This document shows positions 33,633 through 34,433 of a stretch of 34,433 nucleotides of DNA, piece by piece (within the stretch, counting starts at the first letter, position 1; each line of letters opens with the position of its first letter). This DNA comes from Planctomycetota bacterium. GTDB lineage: Bacteria > Planctomycetota > Planctomycetia > Pirellulales > Pirellulaceae. The stretch is from contig JAJDEH010000457.1 in assembly GCA_029259935.1 (NCBI GenBank), positions 1-34,433 on the forward strand. The letters are read 5' to 3'. Made by a program: the position numbers and the translations under genes. Under the pieces are notes generated by a model that was not told where the DNA came from, did no database searches, and was given only the letters and a program-made list of their open reading frames with translations.

Positions 33633-34169
33633 TCATGGCGTCCTTGTCGCCAAACAATTTCGCAATGCGACGCGAATCCGGCTCAGCACGCGGTAAGTCG
33701 CTTCGACGGTGCGATCCACTCGCGCGGCCAGATCATCAATCGTGGAGCCATGAAAATAGCGAAGAACTAAGATCTGGCGATGCGACTGAGGCAGTTTGGC
33801 AATGCACTCTCGTAGTCGATGGATTTGTTCGTCTCGAACGCTTGGGTCGGCTTCATACTCCTCGGCCAGCAATTCGTAACACCTATCGCTGAACCAAAGG
33901 TGTTTGCTTTCTCGCGACTTGCGTTTTCTGAAATCGAGAACGCGATGCAAGGCTGCTTTTCGCGCCCACGCACCAAAATCAGTACCCGGCTCGTAGCGGT
34001 CAAATGACCGCCAGAGCGCAAGTTTGGTGTCTTGAAGGATGTCCTGCGCTTCGCTGGCTGACGGAATCAAGCTCATGACGTACGCCGTCAACGCCTGATC
34101 GTAACGGGTGAGGATTTCAACAAATTCCTCGACCTTCGCTGGATTGTCCCGCTGAGATTCAAGTTCCAT
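33633..34169 (-). CDS. ECF-type RNA polymerase sigma factor (planctomycete sigma-70 family)
   Basis: A 178-residue ECF sigma factor. Region 2 holds the family's ASEAQDILQDTKLALWRSFDRYEPGTDFGAWARKAA (about 38-73; quoted in parts: ASEAQDILQDTK, then FDRYEPGTDFGAW). Region 4 contains LPQSHRQILVLRYFHG and a helix-turn-helix STIDDLAARVDRTVEATYRVLSRIR, also in parts. It should direct RNA polymerase to its own operon, with the FecR-like protein downstream as the likely regulator. The ATG at 34169 is the only sensible start. TATAAA lies about 8 nt upstream, too near for a standard leader and more consistent with leaderless transcription, but a -35 is not evident. Confidence 0.92.
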   Translation of the reverse strand: MELESQRDNPAKVEEFVEILTRYDQALTAYVMSLIPSASEAQDILQDTKLALWRSFDRYEPGTDFGAWARKAALHRVLDFRKRKSRESKHLWFSDRCYELLAEEYEADPSVRDEQIHRLRECIAKLPQSHRQILVLRYFHGSTIDDLAARVDRTVEATYRVLSRIRVALRNCLATRTP

Positions 34170-34392
34170 GATTTATAGAGTGACGCGCCCGCGTCTTTTG
34201 GACAGTGGATTTGGCAAAAAACTTGAAAGTTTTGTACACGCTCTTGCCTTTCTTGCGGAAAACGGCGCTAGGCTTCGTCCCAAAATAGGTTTGGGTGGCT
34301 GGGGTCGACCAACGGGAGCCCCATTCGCACGAAGTTAAGCCAAATATCCACAGGTTCAAGAGTAAAGCGATGATTGCTAGCTTCAGAAACAC
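34159..34392 (-). CDS. Possible small lipoprotein overlapping the sigma-factor start
   Basis: A 77-residue frame begins at GTG 34392 with a hydrophobic stretch (LAIIALLLNLWIFG) and a lipobox LTSC at about 19-22. A basic, otherwise unremarkable tail follows. Its end overlaps the first 11 nt of the sigma-factor gene. An in-frame stop lies just upstream, the start has no clear ribosome site, and no family is recognised. It may be a chance frame in the leader region, so it is kept with low confidence. Confidence 0.28.
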   Translation of the reverse strand: MFLKLAIIALLLNLWIFGLTSCEWGSRWSTPATQTYFGTKPSAVFRKKGKSVYKTFKFFAKSTVQKTRARHSINHGT

Positions 34393-34433
34393 CGAGCATT
34401 CTTACAGCAAGCAATCTCGTGCTGTCATCCTGA

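Overview
The window reads as a chromosomal segment of a Planctomycetota bacterium, most likely of the Pirellulales/Planctomycetales type. The evidence is the gene content: a DUF1592/DUF1588-type planctomycete cytochrome protein with a DUF1552 partner, an H-X9-DG (DUF1559) domain, a BlaI/BlaR1 pair, an ECF sigma factor followed by a FecR-like protein, a PmoA-family (DUF6807) protein, many secreted SGNH/SASA esterases, and moderately high GC. I see no transposase, phage gene, CRISPR array, tRNA or rRNA.

Layout. 1-1.85 kb: tail of an unrecognised gene, then an HD-GYP phosphodiesterase overlapping a PilZ protein (c-di-GMP signalling). 1.9-4.9 kb, minus strand: cysD and a cysN-cysC fusion (sulfate activation to PAPS). 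5.0-8.3 kb, plus: blaI and a BlaR1 protease fused to a DUF1559 domain, ending in a strong terminator followed by a 41-bp tandem repeat. 8.4-10.2 kb, minus: a PmoA-family protein and a DUF3179 protein directly abutting it. 10.4-11.6 kb, plus: serA-like dehydrogenase. 11.6-12.25 kb: non-coding, with another copy of the palindromic repeat family. 12.25-20.85 kb, plus: cytochrome-type DUF1592/1588 protein, LRR protein, DUF1552 protein, SGNH hydrolase, golvesin-like domain protein, SASA esterase, coiled-coil lipoprotein and a thioredoxin-fold redox protein. 20.9-26.0 kb, minus: Wzz-like chain-length protein, WcaJ-like phosphoglycosyltransferase, a small secreted protein and a ketoacyl-synthase homologue lacking key catalytic residues. 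26.3-34.2 kb, minus: ECF sigma factor, FecR-DNRLRE protein, a very large M14 peptidase/beta-helix/SGNH chimera, a PPOX-fold protein, an esterase and a membrane protein.

The most notable observation is that two unrelated genes are each interrupted by a single in-frame UGA exactly where the first cysteine of a CxxC redox motif is expected: DUF3179 protein, 8418-9245 minus; SelL/AhpC-TSA-like protein, 20316-20849 plus. Each UGA is followed at 22-27 nt by a short hairpin with G in the apical loop, as expected for a bacterial SECIS. In the DUF3179 gene the loop is GGUCU, which to my recollection is the apical loop of the E. coli fdhF SECIS. I therefore annotate both as selenoproteins rather than as broken genes. 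The selenocysteine machinery itself (selA, selB, selC, selD) is not in this window.
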